NCBI RefSeq assembly: GCF_001039355.2 | Contig: NW_019773736.1 | Span: 683,073-747,072 of the forward strand | Length of the DNA: 64,000 bases | Direction of reading: 5' to 3' | Source of the DNA: Lingula anatina | Lineage: Eukaryota > Brachiopoda > Lingulata > Lingulida > Lingulidae | In this document: positions 12,273 to 23,100 of the stretch, piece by piece | Numbering within the stretch: the first letter of the stretch is position 1 | Layout of the letters: every line of letters starts with the position of its first letter | Notes under the pieces: model-generated | What the model saw: only the letters and a program-made list of their open reading frames with translations | The model's database searches: none | Told to the model about the DNA's origin: nothing | Made by a program: the position numbers and the translations under genes

Positions 12273-15200
12273 ACAAAATATTGATGAAATGCTTTCTATG
12301 AATTAATCATTGTATGTCACCAAGAGTTGTAAGCAAACAAGCAAGATAACTTTCTTAAACTAATCATGGTTTGAAAATACAATTTAAGGTGGAAAAAAAA
12401 AGAAAAAGAATAGAAAAATCCATTTTATAACCATGCAAAAAATGTTCATTAATACCTCTAACTTAAATCCAAAGAGCTCCTGTGTGAAGTTGAACATGGT
12501 GTCTAGAACATGGTCCAAGGGAAAATAAGATATTGAGTCTTTGCCTTCAAACCCACTAAAATCAAATATTTCAAAAATTATTGGCAAAAACAATAAATAA
12601 AACAATGCATTTCATATCCAGTTAAGGTCAAATTTTAATTAATACCCGTGTAAAGGAAGTGGACAATCTATTCATCAACAAAATCATTTTGATTACTGTG
12701 TGATGAACAGATAATAATAAGTAGACAGCAAAGCTGACAAATATAAAAACACCATACAGAAAACAAGGCAGCAAAGCTGACAAATGTTTAGATATTCAGA
12801 TGCAGAAAAGTATGAACCAAATAATATTTTGGCCAATTTTGATGCACTATTACATTATGCTTTAAAACAGCATAATCACTCTCACCTTCTTACATTATGT
12901 ACTACAGGTAACAAGGACACTGAAAAACTAGCAAGTGATTCAGTTTCATCGGCTATAAAAGCCACTGAATATGCTTATGTGTGAAATGAAATATTAAAGG
13001 GATAATAACTCTTCGCTTCGGCCAAAAAATGAATTTTCCTGGAGTAAACAACAATTTTCCCATACTTGCCAATGGTTAATGAAACCATTTTTACATTCAA
13101 AGTTAGTCCCTGGTTTTTTTTCTAAAAAGTTTGGTTTTTTGTTAAAATCTCTTAAGAGATTTTAACAGAGTATATCCATCAATGGAGGTCACGTGGTCTA
13201 AAGACAAGCTCAGATATCAGAATAATAGCTATAACTGCAATTTTTGTGGTAAAACAGAATATATTATATTTCTACGAGTTATTCACAATGTTTTTATTGT
13301 GAAATATAGATCTCATACGAAGAGTTATTATCCCTTTAAAAAAAATAATAATTACCATAAATGTAAACCAATTGTGCCGATTTTCGAAAGCAACCTGCCT
13401 CTTTACCAAACAAAGCCACTCAGTAAATTAAGTGTAAAACAAAAATGTGGTTTTGCAGGTATGGGGCAAACATCACCAAAATTGTAAAATAAGAGAATAA
13501 TTACTGTTAATGTACACTGATCAAGCCACTTTTCGAAAACAACCTGCTTGGTTGCCAAACAAAGCTACAAAGTAAATTTAATGTAAAACAAAAATACGGT
13601 AAGGAAGTTAGGGGGCAAATGTCACCAAAATTGGGCAAATAAAAAAAAAAATATAATAATAACTGTAAATGTAAACTGGCCAAGCTGATTTTGAAAGCAA
13701 CCTGCTTCTTTGCCAAACAAAACCAGTCAGTAAATGTAAAGTTAAACAAAAATATGATTTGGAATTTATGGGGTGAACGTCACCAAAATCGTGCAAAAAA
13801 AAAAAAAAATCAATTAGCATAAATGTGAAAAGATCATGCCAATTTTCAATTACCAAACAAAGCAACTCAATAAATTTAAAGTAAAACAAAAATAGGCTTT
13901 GGCAATTACGAGACAAACGTCATGTGTTGGACAGCACCAGCGACGACACCGAAGACAGACCGATCAGAATATATACAGACACTATAAGTGTCTGTATATA
14001 ATGATAATGGATGACAAACTGATTCTGATGACAGACTTGTATTTTGCTGCCTTATTCTCACCATACACAGGATTAAACTAACACATCTGTTTGCTTTTGC
14101 ATGTTTGTAAGCAGATGTGTACATGCAGGTGTAAAGAAAAAAACTATACACACCCTAGGAACACTTCTCTTTTTAGAAGGAACGCCAGGTAATGTACATC
14201 CCATACTTCCAACTCATATTGCTTATTGAAAGCCTGTTTATTGAATTCCTCCAACTCCTTCAGTTCTGCCTCAAGCAGTGGTTCTAAGTTTGTCTTTACG
14301 CTACAAAAGATTACGAACAGAAATACCAACAGTTCCTTTTTGGTTAATATAAAACAAGCAATACTGTGTATTATAATTATTATATCACATTAACAATGAA
14401 TGTTAAATATTTTCTTTTTTTAAGATAATAATGTTTAACTTTGAATTTGCTCCAAATCCTGAAGTTTATAAATCTCCAGAAGATGGTTAGGCTTGAAGTC
14501 AGTCACTTTTCAAATATTTCTGCTTTGTTTATATTTTACCACTGGCTTATCTAATGTTTTAGGTCGCAGGCATGCCTGTCCATATTAAGTCTACAACTCT
14601 GTGATTGTTTCAAATAGGGAGAACAATTGTATTCTAAGAATAAAATAAATCCTTCTCACTCATAAATCAATCCCATGACATCATCAGCACTACCCGCCAT
14701 TGATCTTGACAGTAACATATCTACATGGCTATCAAATCCAAGGTTTTGTGCCACATAATTCCTAAAACAAAAAATTTAATAACTAAAAATCAAAATAAAA
14801 ACAAGGCAGCAAAGCTGTCAAATGTACAGACAAAAAGCAGAAAATAATAATGCACAAAACAGGATTCTGTCAATTCTGATGCAGTAAAATGTGTAACAAG
14901 CATAAGGCTTCAGGCCCATGAGAGTTTAAGTTCACACTTTGAAAATGCCAGAATGTGAAAAAGTGAAAATTTCACAAGAAATTGCATAAATTCAATAAAA
15001 AAATTACAATCCAATACTACTGTTATTCTAATTTGAGCTGTATGTCAATCCTAAGAATCATTCTTGTAAGTTAAAAAAAAGTGACACAGTTTTCTTTGCA
15101 TAACATTTGTGGTGGCAGTGCACAAAGGTGTTTTTGTCAATTTTGATGCAATATTACATAATGATTAACAGTATGATTACCACCCATTTTAAAATATCTA

Positions 15201-18200
15201 CTATAAATGACATGGGCATTTAGAAAATTTGATTACTATTCAGCTAATATTGTAGTACCATTAATAGTACTGATAGGTTACATATGCATGTGATTTGCAT
15301 ATTTGTTTAATTCAAAATTTATCTACAAACTTTTAATTTATGCAGATGTATATAAGCATGGCAGGTTGTATGTAGTGAACCATTAATAATACTGATAGTT
15401 TAGATTTGTATGTATGTGATTTGCATATCTGTTTAATTTAAAATGTAAGGTACGTACAATTAAGTTTTAATTAAATCACATGTACATAAGCATGGCAGGT
15501 TGCATGTCAGTTATGCAAATTAAGATCAAGCATAAAAGAGGCGACAGAGCCACAGAGAGGGAGATACATAGACATAGATACACAGAGAGAGAGCCAGCAG
15601 GCTTGACACACACACTTATAGTTGTAGAGACCTGAATTTTACAGTCAGTTGAATAAACTATGTAGCAGAAAACTATATCTGCCTGTCTCAGTTGTCTTAT
15701 TGGTGAAAAGCAAATCTAAGAACCTGAATAACCAACAGGTTGGTTACTGCTATATGTGAAAAATGAAAAATTCACAAAAATGTAAAACTTCCAGAAAAAG
15801 AAGCCATATAGACTGCTTTTCCAACTCAGGCTGCATTTTACTCCTGTTTCCTTTTTTGTAAGATATAGAATCATAGGTAACATGGTCAGGGTCAGGTTTA
15901 GGCCGTCTTCTGGGTTTTCCGGAAGACGGTCAGTTTTTCAAATTTACATTGATGGGTATCTGATATTTTTCTGTCAGAAGACAGTAAAAAATGGAGGATG
16001 AATCAATAAAGATCATTTGGAAGACAGTCAGAAAATATCTATGGATCCACCCCTGATGGTTTTTCCTTAACAGTCACTATGGTGGCAATGCCCAAAATAG
16101 GGTATTCTTCAATTTTGATGCAATATTACATAATGCTTAACAGCATATTCACCACCAATTTTTAATAAAAAAATATAAGTACCATAGCCAAAATGCCATC
16201 TGTGTCTGCACATAAAAAAGAAAAAATATATTCTTACTGATCTTAGCAGAATTTAAGGTTCAGAGTGTACATAAATGTTTTATGCTCCTTTGCCATTGTA
16301 AGGGAGGGGCTCTGTCAGTATTGTTTGAAGACATGTGTGACAGTGTAAAGGGCATTTACAGCTGTAGTGTGTTTTTTAACCAGGATAGCACACATATTTT
16401 AAGTGTTAACGCACCTAAAAGTTTACCATATGTGGTTCATACTGCTTTCTTGAATTAATGCATTTGAATGCATTTAACAATGATTTAATTTAAGCATTTT
16501 ATTATTTATTGTTTGATTACTATGTTGACCTTTACTGCACAGTAATGAAAGTTTATTTTCTGTATGGTACAAACTGTATTATCTATATCAGTTAAAAATC
16601 AAAACAATAAAATAAACCTTTTTTCAAACTGGAACTTGCTGTTGGTGATTTATTATTAACGTTAAAGTGAAGAAAACTGTAAAAACACACTCTCACCTGT
16701 CCATCCTGATATTGTTCAATTCTTCAATGTTGGATGCCATGTTCTGGCTGTACTCCTCCGAAGCTCTCAAGTTCCAAATTTTATAAATTGACATCCTCAA
16801 CTCTCTACTATCAGCCAGCAGCATGACCTTCTTGTAGACATCTATATTTAGTGGCATAGCCCAAGGTCCTTCTGCGGGGTTTTCTCTACATGATGAAGAT
16901 TATATAATGACAATGTCACAAATCATTACATATTTCAAGCAGGTATGACAGAATCAATACCCCAAATGTAAAATAATTACATAAGGCAGCAAATAGATTT
17001 GACAGTAACTAGGTGAATGCATGTAATGGACTTGCACAGTGTGACATAATTCAGCATACTGTAACTATTACTATATCACATGGTCTTAATATAATAAAAT
17101 ATCAAGCTTGTTTAATTTTCTTTGTTTCAGTACATAATTACTGCATCTCATGTTACTTATTTATTGATTTACTAACCTTAATATTTTTCATTTCTGACAC
17201 AGAGAAAACAAACTTACTCATTTGTGGATATATATTGCAAAAAATCCTCTGGTAAGCCAGAAATTGTGCTTTTGTGATGAAATATTCGTCTGAAGAGACT
17301 TTGACAGAATGAAATCCTTCCTCTGCAAAGTAAACAAATTCATGGATCAATTTTACTTCTTCTAAAGAGTTAACAGTTTTCATATGAATAAAAATGCTAC
17401 TCTTTTGCCTTGACAGTTTGTCACAACATGAAGGTTCAAATGTGGAAGGTAGAGAGTGTTAGCATTTTCACATTCTATGTAAATAGTTTTTTAAAGTGTG
17501 ATAATATAATGTTAAAACACGATTATTTATCCCATTACTGTTTGCTCTGTTTGCTTGTAACTGTATCATCACAAAGAACAAAGGTTTTTGAAAGATTAGA
17601 TATAATTTAAACAAAAGCAATAACATATAAATCTTTATATTAAACCATCAATGCCTTACTTAAACAATTTGCAATCTTCTGACAGATCATGCTGGCCTTT
17701 CAATAATTCTTCTCTTTTTCTATTCTCCAATTTAAAGCCAACTTTAAAGAATTCATTCAAAAGCACATCCAGGTACCGTTGCTGAATGTCTGTCAAATTT
17801 TCTTTGTTCTCTTCTAATTTCTACAAAATATTTATCAAACAAATACAAAGTGTTTCAACATCAATTAGACATAAATGTGAGTATGAAATTTTTATAACTA
17901 TTATTAACAGTACATTTGTCTCATAATTTATGTGTGCTTATATCACACTTTCTGTTTTTTTATTTTAGTTATAAAATACTAAATGAAATGATACTCTCAA
18001 AAAGAAAATTTATAAATTAATTTATGGAAACAATATACTATCTCTTATATAAAGAACTGATATGATTATTGAAAATTATGAACAATTAGATTTCACATAT
18101 CCTTCTTTACCTTCAAAACATTCCAAAAATTTTCATTTGCCCATCTGTCAGTAAGGATCTTGTTTATTTTAGCTTGACCCTAAACATAAATCACCAAAAT

Positions 18201-18288
18201 ATTTAAAGAAAACATAGAGTGTTTTACAGAGATTTTAAAAATAATAAAATTGACCTTACTTTTATTTTGTCTTTGCACCTTCTAATTG

Positions 18289-18334
<46 letters not shown>

Positions 18335-19867
18335 ACACACACACACACAAAAAAAAAAAATGATTATTTAAACAAAAATTTGCTTTAAATGTTGAACCAA
18401 CACACTGCACTCTGTGAAGAAGATATACTTGCACTCCCACAAATGTATATATATATATATTCTGCAATTTTACTCACTACTTCAATTGACTTTGTGAGGT
18501 CTACATCCAGATTTCCAAGGTGGGCACTTGTGGCACTTGCATATAACAACTGTGCACATATTTCCTCATATGGTCTAATTACAGAATCAAATGATTCTGG
18601 TGCTGAGTCAACTAAATGAATATATTTCAAAAACATGTCATAAGCAAAAGACTTTTCACTATACATCAGACATCTACTAATCTTCAAATTTAAATCCCAC
18701 CAATGGAATGTCCTTTAACAAGTTAAAAAGACAAACTCATGCACATGTAAATTATTTATTGAAAAAGGTATGTATGAATCAAGCCAAGTGGTTGTTAGAA
18801 GTTCAGCAATATAAATGTATGCAATTGATAATTTCAATTCAATGAAAAAAATAATTACTACAAACTATGCCATTTTACAAAACCACATGTGAATGACAAC
18901 ACGTACCTTGCAAGCTTTCAAAATAATCCAGAAATTCAGAACCTTTAACTGCTGCTATTTTTGTCAGTCCTTTAAGTAAGTGATGACGTTTGAAGTTCTT
19001 GTCAAATGCCGGTGTCTCATTTTCTAATGTTTCTAGTAATGGGTTTGTTTTTGGTGTGTCTTGGGGAACCTCTGGGAGACTGACAAGTAACAGAAAACTC
19101 GTAATCATGTATACATTTTTATACATTAAACAACCGGTCATGCTTAAGTATGCAAAGACATGCAAGACGCGACAAGACAGGTTAATTGAATAAATAAACA
19201 CCAACTTAGAGTTACATATGCTTCTATATGATACCAAAAGTGCTAGAAATTGTCTTAGATAAAAATACACTAACTATGAAGTGGTTTAATTTGATAAAAT
19301 GCTCCGATGCGGATCTTCGTCTGCCATCTTGGATTTCCCTTGCTGGATTTTCGCTCCCTTCTTGTAAAGCGCCACCTTATTTTACTGATTCTAGCAGAAA
19401 TCCAAGCGCATTTTTGCATACTTCAGCATGTTCCAAAACTTGTTCCAATATGTATCTTATGCTAACGAATTTAATGTGCCACTAAAGTCATGGTTGATGT
19501 GAAGGTATATATGTTACAATACTTACTTGCATGGAAAACCACATAAAAAATACCCACAGATATCTGCAATACAATTATCTGCTACAAGCATTCGTAGTAG
19601 TACTAGTACCGGTAACAATAATAGCATTATTTATATTTATTTATTTCATAGCCATTTCAATCTCAACGTTATGTAATAAAAATGTAAAAAAAATACCGAT
19701 ACTTTAAAAATCAAATATTTGATATTCACTCACAGAATATAATAACCCTGGCCTCTATCCCCACTCTGAGTAAACTCATTTGGCCGCATGGTCTTGCTAT
19801 AACGACGTACAGACCACAGACTGCGCGGCGGCTTTAAAAGCTGCATCCTTGCTAAGGAGGCAGCCAT
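5942..19867 (-). CDS. Mitochondrial M3-family (MIPEP/OpdA-like) pseudopeptidase
   Basis: Exons 5' to 3': 19867-19734, 19079-18907, 18611-18478, 18179-18111, 17820-17660, 17322-17218, 16885-16697, 14761-14660, 14300-14154, 12555-12456, 12172-12106, 11836-11756, A1 11042-10900, B1 10232-10028, A2 8617-8475, B2 7808-7604, 7049-6974, 6738-6591, 6293-6214, 6083-5942 (TAG). With one A/B pair it is 751 residues (M3 peptidases are about 680-720); with both, 867. Residues 1-30 are basic with no acidic residue and contain RRYS, typical of a mitochondrial presequence. The M3 helical lobe is recognisable (TISGLPEDFL, YFPLDHVLD, VWTDGVRVFKVY). At the active site HExxH is QQFGN (534-538), the third zinc-ligand Glu is Gln/Gly (563-564) and the His of FSHLxGY is Asn660. 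A metallopeptidase reaction is therefore unlikely; peptide binding or scaffolding is inference. The gene is open throughout, so it is not a pseudogene. Family call firm, role unknown. Confidence 0.8.
7165..7268. repeat. 52-bp direct tandem duplication
   Basis: A unit starting ATTACTGACAGCATTTACAG occurs at 7165 and again at 7217, essentially identical. It lies in an intron of the M3 homologue and appears recent. Confidence 0.85.
7327..7466. mobile_element. Hairpin (foldback) MITE
   Basis: Two arms of about 40 bases, starting AAAATTTTACTTCCT and ending AGGAAGTAAAATTTT, are near-perfect inverted repeats around a 60-base AT-rich centre. It has no coding capacity. A second copy at 9759-9875 lacks most of its left arm, which is cut by the single N at 9758. 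Confidence 0.7.
8001..8343 (+). mobile_element. TTAA-flanked MITE, copy 1
   Basis: An element of about 340 bases begins TTAAAGGGATAATAACTCTT and ends with the inverse AGTTATTATCCCTTTAA. It is non-coding. TTAA on both sides is the target site used by piggyBac-type transposases. The centre is a perfect palindrome of 24 bases around CTCTTAAGAG. It is shared with copies at 10425 and, inverted, at 12994. Confidence 0.75.
8925..9232. repeat. Interspersed repeat family, copy 1
   Basis: This repeat has two recognisable blocks: AAGGCAGCRAAGCTGYCAAA with TGTACAGACA, and later CAATTTTGATGCAATRNNAC with ATAATGCTTAACAG. The same pair of blocks recurs in other introns of this gene. Confidence 0.7.
8991..9077. 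repeat. Palindrome present in only one duplicate copy
   Basis: About 35 bases (AATTTGAGATGTATGTCAAA onward) are followed, after a short CAGTTTTCCTG loop, by their inverse complement. A direct copy of AATAATAAGTAACAG then follows. The matching place in copy 2 (about 11415-11465) lacks the inverted arm, so this is a local rearrangement of one copy. Confidence 0.85.
9535..9700. repeat. Interspersed repeat family, copy 2
   Basis: After an A-run it shows AAGGCAGCAAAGCTGTCAAA and then CAATTTTGATGCAATAATGA, ending in an ACAGGTAACATGG motif that other copies also carry. Confidence 0.65.
9705..9757 (-). mobile_element. Truncated hAT-like MITE end
   Basis: It starts CAGGAGCAGATCCAG followed by AGATATTTTCTG, which is the inverse of the right end of the element at 15887-16055. 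It is cut off by the N at 9758. Confidence 0.5.
9758..9758. other. Single N, probable contig join
   Basis: One undetermined base sits exactly where duplicated segment copy 2 begins. It interrupts a hAT-like repeat on its left and a hairpin MITE on its right. This looks like an assembly join rather than an ordinary ambiguous base. Confidence 0.7.
9759..9875. mobile_element. Hairpin MITE, truncated copy
   Basis: It carries the centre and right arm of the 7327-7466 hairpin element, but the left arm begins only at TCCCTTATGTGATG, directly after the N. Confidence 0.6.
10425..10768 (+). mobile_element. TTAA-flanked MITE, copy 2
   Basis: Same element and orientation as 8001-8343. It was duplicated along with the surrounding segment rather than inserted independently, since its flanks match those of copy 1. 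Confidence 0.75.
11345..11592. repeat. Interspersed repeat family, copy 3
   Basis: Matches copy 1 (8925-9232) as part of the large duplicated segment, but without the palindromic insertion. Confidence 0.65.
11676..11736. repeat. Hairpin end like that at 13971
   Basis: GACAGACACAGG is followed by a 10-bp perfect stem TACAGACACA / TGTGTCTGTA with a two-base loop. The same arrangement ends the minisatellite element near 14.0 kb, so this may be the right end of a related element. Confidence 0.5.
12206..12270. repeat. Poly(A) run of about 65
   Basis: An uninterrupted A tract in the intron upstream of the 12172-12106 exon. Its exact length is likely to be unreliable. Confidence 0.9.
12721..12925. 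repeat. Interspersed repeat family, copy 4 (partly doubled)
   Basis: The GCAGCAAAGCTGACAAAT block occurs twice within 60 bases. It is followed by CAATTTTGATGCACTATTAC, ATTATGCTTTAA and ACAGGTAACA. Confidence 0.65.
12994..13339 (-). mobile_element. TTAA-flanked MITE, copy 3 (inverted)
   Basis: Reverse-complement orientation relative to copies 1 and 2 and more diverged. TTAA lies at both ends, the terminal inverted repeats are longer (AAAGGGATAATAACTCTTCG at both ends), and the central palindrome is kept with changed flanks. Confidence 0.75.
13350..14000. mobile_element. Minisatellite array ending in a hairpin (Helitron/pearl-like candidate)
   Basis: Four diverged units of roughly 150-160 bases start near 13350, 13494, 13655 and 13810. 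Each has the order AACCTGC, CCAAACAAAGC, GTAAAACAAAAAT and GTCACCAAAAT. A unique stretch and a 13-bp perfect hairpin (ATATACAGACACT / AGTGTCTGTATAT, 13971-13999) follow. A tandem core near 160 bases followed by a hairpin is the layout described for bivalve pearl elements and other non-autonomous Helitron relatives. The array is certain; the class is inference. Confidence 0.6.
14800..14930. repeat. Interspersed repeat family, copy 5
   Basis: Shows AAGGCAGCAAAGCTGTCAAA, TGTACAGACAAA, a diverged CAATTCTGATGCAGTAAA and then GGCTTCAGGCCCATG. A GGCCTTCAGGCCAATG block is also found near 9245. Confidence 0.65.
15105..15240. repeat. Interspersed repeat family, copy 6
   Basis: Only the second block is clear: CAATTTTGATGCAATATTAC, ATAATGATTAACAG and TTACCACC, in the order seen at 9140-9190. 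Confidence 0.6.
15251..15737 (+). mobile_element. Possible solo LTR
   Basis: The stretch starts TGTAGTACCATTAATA and ends AACCAACA. Its first part holds two diverged direct repeats, each with ATTTGCAT and ending ATAAGCATGGCAGGTTG. A TATA-like CATAAAAGAG (15531) and an AATAAA (15652) follow in the order expected of U3-R-U5. No clear target-site duplication or coding region was found, so the boundaries are tentative. A SINE-like or unrelated repeat is possible. Confidence 0.35.
15887..16055 (+). mobile_element. hAT-like MITE, copy 1
   Basis: It begins CAGGGTCAGG and ends GGATCCACCCCTG, with an inverted internal CTTCTGG/GGAAGACGG arrangement. The same element of about 165 bases lies at 42440-42603. 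CAGGGG(C)GGATCC ends are typical of non-autonomous hAT elements. No convincing 8-bp target duplication was seen. Confidence 0.5.
16075..16200. repeat. Interspersed repeat family, copy 7
   Basis: GTGGCAATGC is followed by CAATTTTGATGCAATATTAC, ATAATGCTTAACAG and CACCACCAATTTTTAA. It lies immediately beside the hAT-like MITE. Confidence 0.6.
18295..18349. repeat. (AC)n microsatellite
   Basis: About 27 CA units with one interruption, intronic in the M3 homologue, followed by an A-run. Confidence 0.95.
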
Positions 19868-20102
19868 GTTTTTTAACCTACTAACGTGACCTTCAAGGTC
19901 ATGGTAGCTCCAGGCAGATTACCTGATATTTATGAAATATCAGTTCTTTATTGCCACAGACATAAATAAAATTCAACATAGGCATTATAAAAAACTGCAC
20001 AGTTAAGTTTTAATCGGAATACAATTATTCGAAGTCATCGACTGCTACTGGAAATCGCGGAAGTTGTTAACCGTGACGTCATGGGCGGGGTGAACCAGCA
20101 AC
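19868..20102. promoter_or_regulatory. Bidirectional promoter, M3 homologue / Galpha12/13
   Basis: Only 235 bases separate the two divergent ATG codons (19867 minus, 20103 plus). Close to the Galpha start are a perfect CRE (TGACGTCA, 20074-20081), a GC box (GGGCGGGG, 20083-20090) and an ETS-like CGGAAG (20058-20063). No TATA box suits either side. The layout suggests a CpG-type promoter driving both genes; transcription start sites cannot be read from sequence alone. Confidence 0.65.
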
Positions 20103-23100
20103 ATGGCGGACGTATTTTTCTGCTGTGGGGTAACTCCTGAAGAAAAGACTAACCGGAATCGAAGCAAGAAAATTGATCGTATGCTCGCCAAAGAGAAAAT
20201 ACACTTTAAAAGAACGGTGAAGATTTTATTATTAGGTTCGGGTGAAAGTGGAAAAAGCACATTTTTGAAACAGATGCGAATAATACACGGGCAAGACTTT
20301 GACGATGAAGCATTAAATGAGTACAGGCTTATTGTACACACTAACATTGTGAAAGGAATGAAAGTGTTGATTGATGCAAGAGAGAAACTTGGAATTCCTT
20401 GGGGAGAGAGTAAAAATGTATCCCATGCTAACAAAGTGTTTGGATACGATAGTAACGTCAAGCTCGATGCTGATTTATTTATGGACTATGCACCCCATGT
20501 CGAAAAACTGTGGCAAGATTCGGGCATTCGTGCAGCTTATGAGAGGAGGCGGGAATTCCAACTGGTGGGTTGACAAGAACCTTCACAGAATAAGCAAAAT
20601 ATACTTTAATGTTTTTACACAGAGTACTTATGTTATTTAACACAGAATTGCGATGTTTAAAACTTTTTAAAACTACTATAACTTCTTGTTTGATCTATGT
20701 TTAAAAGTTTTCAACTAGTTTTTCCAAGTGTCTCTTTAGAATATGATCAATATCATTTTGCCAAAACATTTCAACCTTTCGATTTTGAAACAAATAGATT
20801 AAACAGAATGACAGTATGTGAAACTTGTAAACGTACCACACTACCTGAATTCTAACTTGCAGTTAATAATCAATAAGAACAACAGGTGGAACACTTTCTA
20901 TATATGGATTGAATTGGTTGGGAAGGGAAAGGAGTACAGAGAAGTGTTAACTTTCTGTATTTTGGTTTATATTTTGTTTAAATGCATCTAAAGACAACAA
21001 TAAGATGTGATTATCTGTGGTTTAAGAAGAAATGTGTTTATGATCTGTGACTTCATTGGAAATTATATTTGTGCTTGAACACAACAAGTAAAGTGTACTG
21101 TACTATTTCTGAAAAAGCTGTTACTAGTACACAAAAGTCATGCCTCCAAGAGCAACTGTGTTAGAAAGCATGGTTACAGTAGCCAATATACTATTGAAGT
21201 AGATTTTTGAATTTATGTAATACTCCTCAGTGTTGGTCATATTTTCATTTGGCTGTTAAAAAGTTCAATTAAATTTTTGATATGCAATTAGGGTGCTGTG
21301 CCACTGCTCAGAGTATGAAAGTCTTGCTTTTTTGTTTTTGGGGGGTCACATTAAGTTTAACAATTGCTGTCAAATAACATACAGGATTGTGTATATGCTA
21401 TGCCCTGTTAACTTGAATAAAAATAAAACAATTCTGACATATGCTCTCCAACTGGTATAATTTTGGATCTAGTAGGGTCATTTGGTAAAATTTTTCTGTG
21501 TGTAAAGAAAAGAAGACAAAATTAATTTTTAAAAATGCAAATCTTGCTTGGTGCTTTCCTGAAGATTTGAAGAAAAAAGAAACAATAAGCAAAGTAAATG
21601 AAATTTCCCTCTCTTGATAATTTGTTGGTATATACGATATATTTATATGACAATGCAGTGTACTGGTGCAAAAGGAAAATCTGGATGCACCTTAGCTTGG
21701 AAAACATGCTTTATTTCTTCACAGCAGGTGCTGGCTATTTTATCCAAAATATCTTTTCTTCTGCATGAAAAGAAGGCAGTGTTAGTTCTTAAAAGTGACC
21801 AAAGCATGACAGAATGTCAATAACATCATGGTGTCTGAGGATGCACATTTGACCTTTACTAGTAATTGCTTTTTGCTCACTCTCTGTGAGTTGTGTGACT
21901 GTTAACTGGCCCTTTTGTCCAGCTGTTACCACTATGTCAACCCATAAATGATGTGATTTCTTTTTAATTCATTTAAAGATCTATATATCTGCCATCATCA
22001 TGTGGCAGTTATGAGTCAATGGAAATAATAAAGAGACTTTTAAGTAGAAGTATGGGTCACGGCTTATGATTTTAATCTCATTAGTACAGGTCTCGTAAAT
22101 GGTAATTGATATTAGGGATCTTCAATGCCCAATTAATGACTTTGAACCGTGATTTCATGTTCCATTTGTATAAATACTTAATACAAACTAAATATTTTAT
22201 TGTACAAATGTATGTCTAGATTTTCATTAATTATTAGTTTATAGTCACGTCAAATTGCAACTTCAGTTAACTGAGGATATTTTTACAGCTCTTGGTCTAA
22301 TATCTTTGTATAATTTTTTACAAGTTAAGTATGTTTTCCTTGTCCATAATTTTAATTTTACTTTTTCTCTGTTTCTGCAGGGTGATTCAATTCGATATTT
22401 TCTCGAAGAAATGGATCGTATAGCACAACAGGTACAGTATAATATGAGAGTTCTAAACAAATTTCAATGATGCTGGTGCAGTTTTTCCCAGGTTGCACAA
22501 GATAACACAGGTCAAAGTCATGGTAGTAGTTGTTTTTTAGATCCTACCTGGTCTACCTGAGCTGAAATAAGTGCAGTTGAGCACATTTGGACAGAGATGC
22601 TGGTTCGTTGGAATAATTAGTTTCATATGGATTTTATTTTTGTTAAACTTCTGAAAAAAGTTCTTGGCAAGCAGATGCTATTTTCATTGCTGGGGAAAAT
22701 TGATATCTAAGTGAAGTACTACTTGTTAGCTTACTAGGGCATAAGCACGGGACAACCTGAAAATGGTTGAAAAAAATCCTTCCCAAGAAAATTAGATGGT
22801 ACAGCAAATACCTCTGAGTGTAATGGCTTGAGAGGGATACTTTGCAGTTGGGGAGTGCAAGGAGGTTTTCTGGAAATGTTAAACCATTAGTTTGGCCTGG
22901 AAATTAGGCATTTCAATGAAAGTATAGTAATGAATCTTTTTAATGGGGGGGGGGGTATCAATCTTTAAGATACATAATTTTTGAATCACAAAAAAATCTA
23001 TTTCTTTTAGCATTTGTGGTACTTTTACAGTATAAAATATGACTTGAAAAAACAGTATCTAAAAATTCATAATTTTCTCCACTGAATAGATCAAGTCTTT

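Noticed and set aside
13350-13912. CRISPR-like regular spacing
   Set aside because: Units are about 155 bases and diverged along their whole length, without short identical repeats; this is a eukaryotic minisatellite.
13507-13916. Overlapping hydrophobic frames on the minus strand
   Set aside because: Repeat-derived; they lie in the minisatellite units.
20045-20461. 138-codon open frame on the minus strand
   Set aside because: Antisense to Galpha exon 1 and its promoter.
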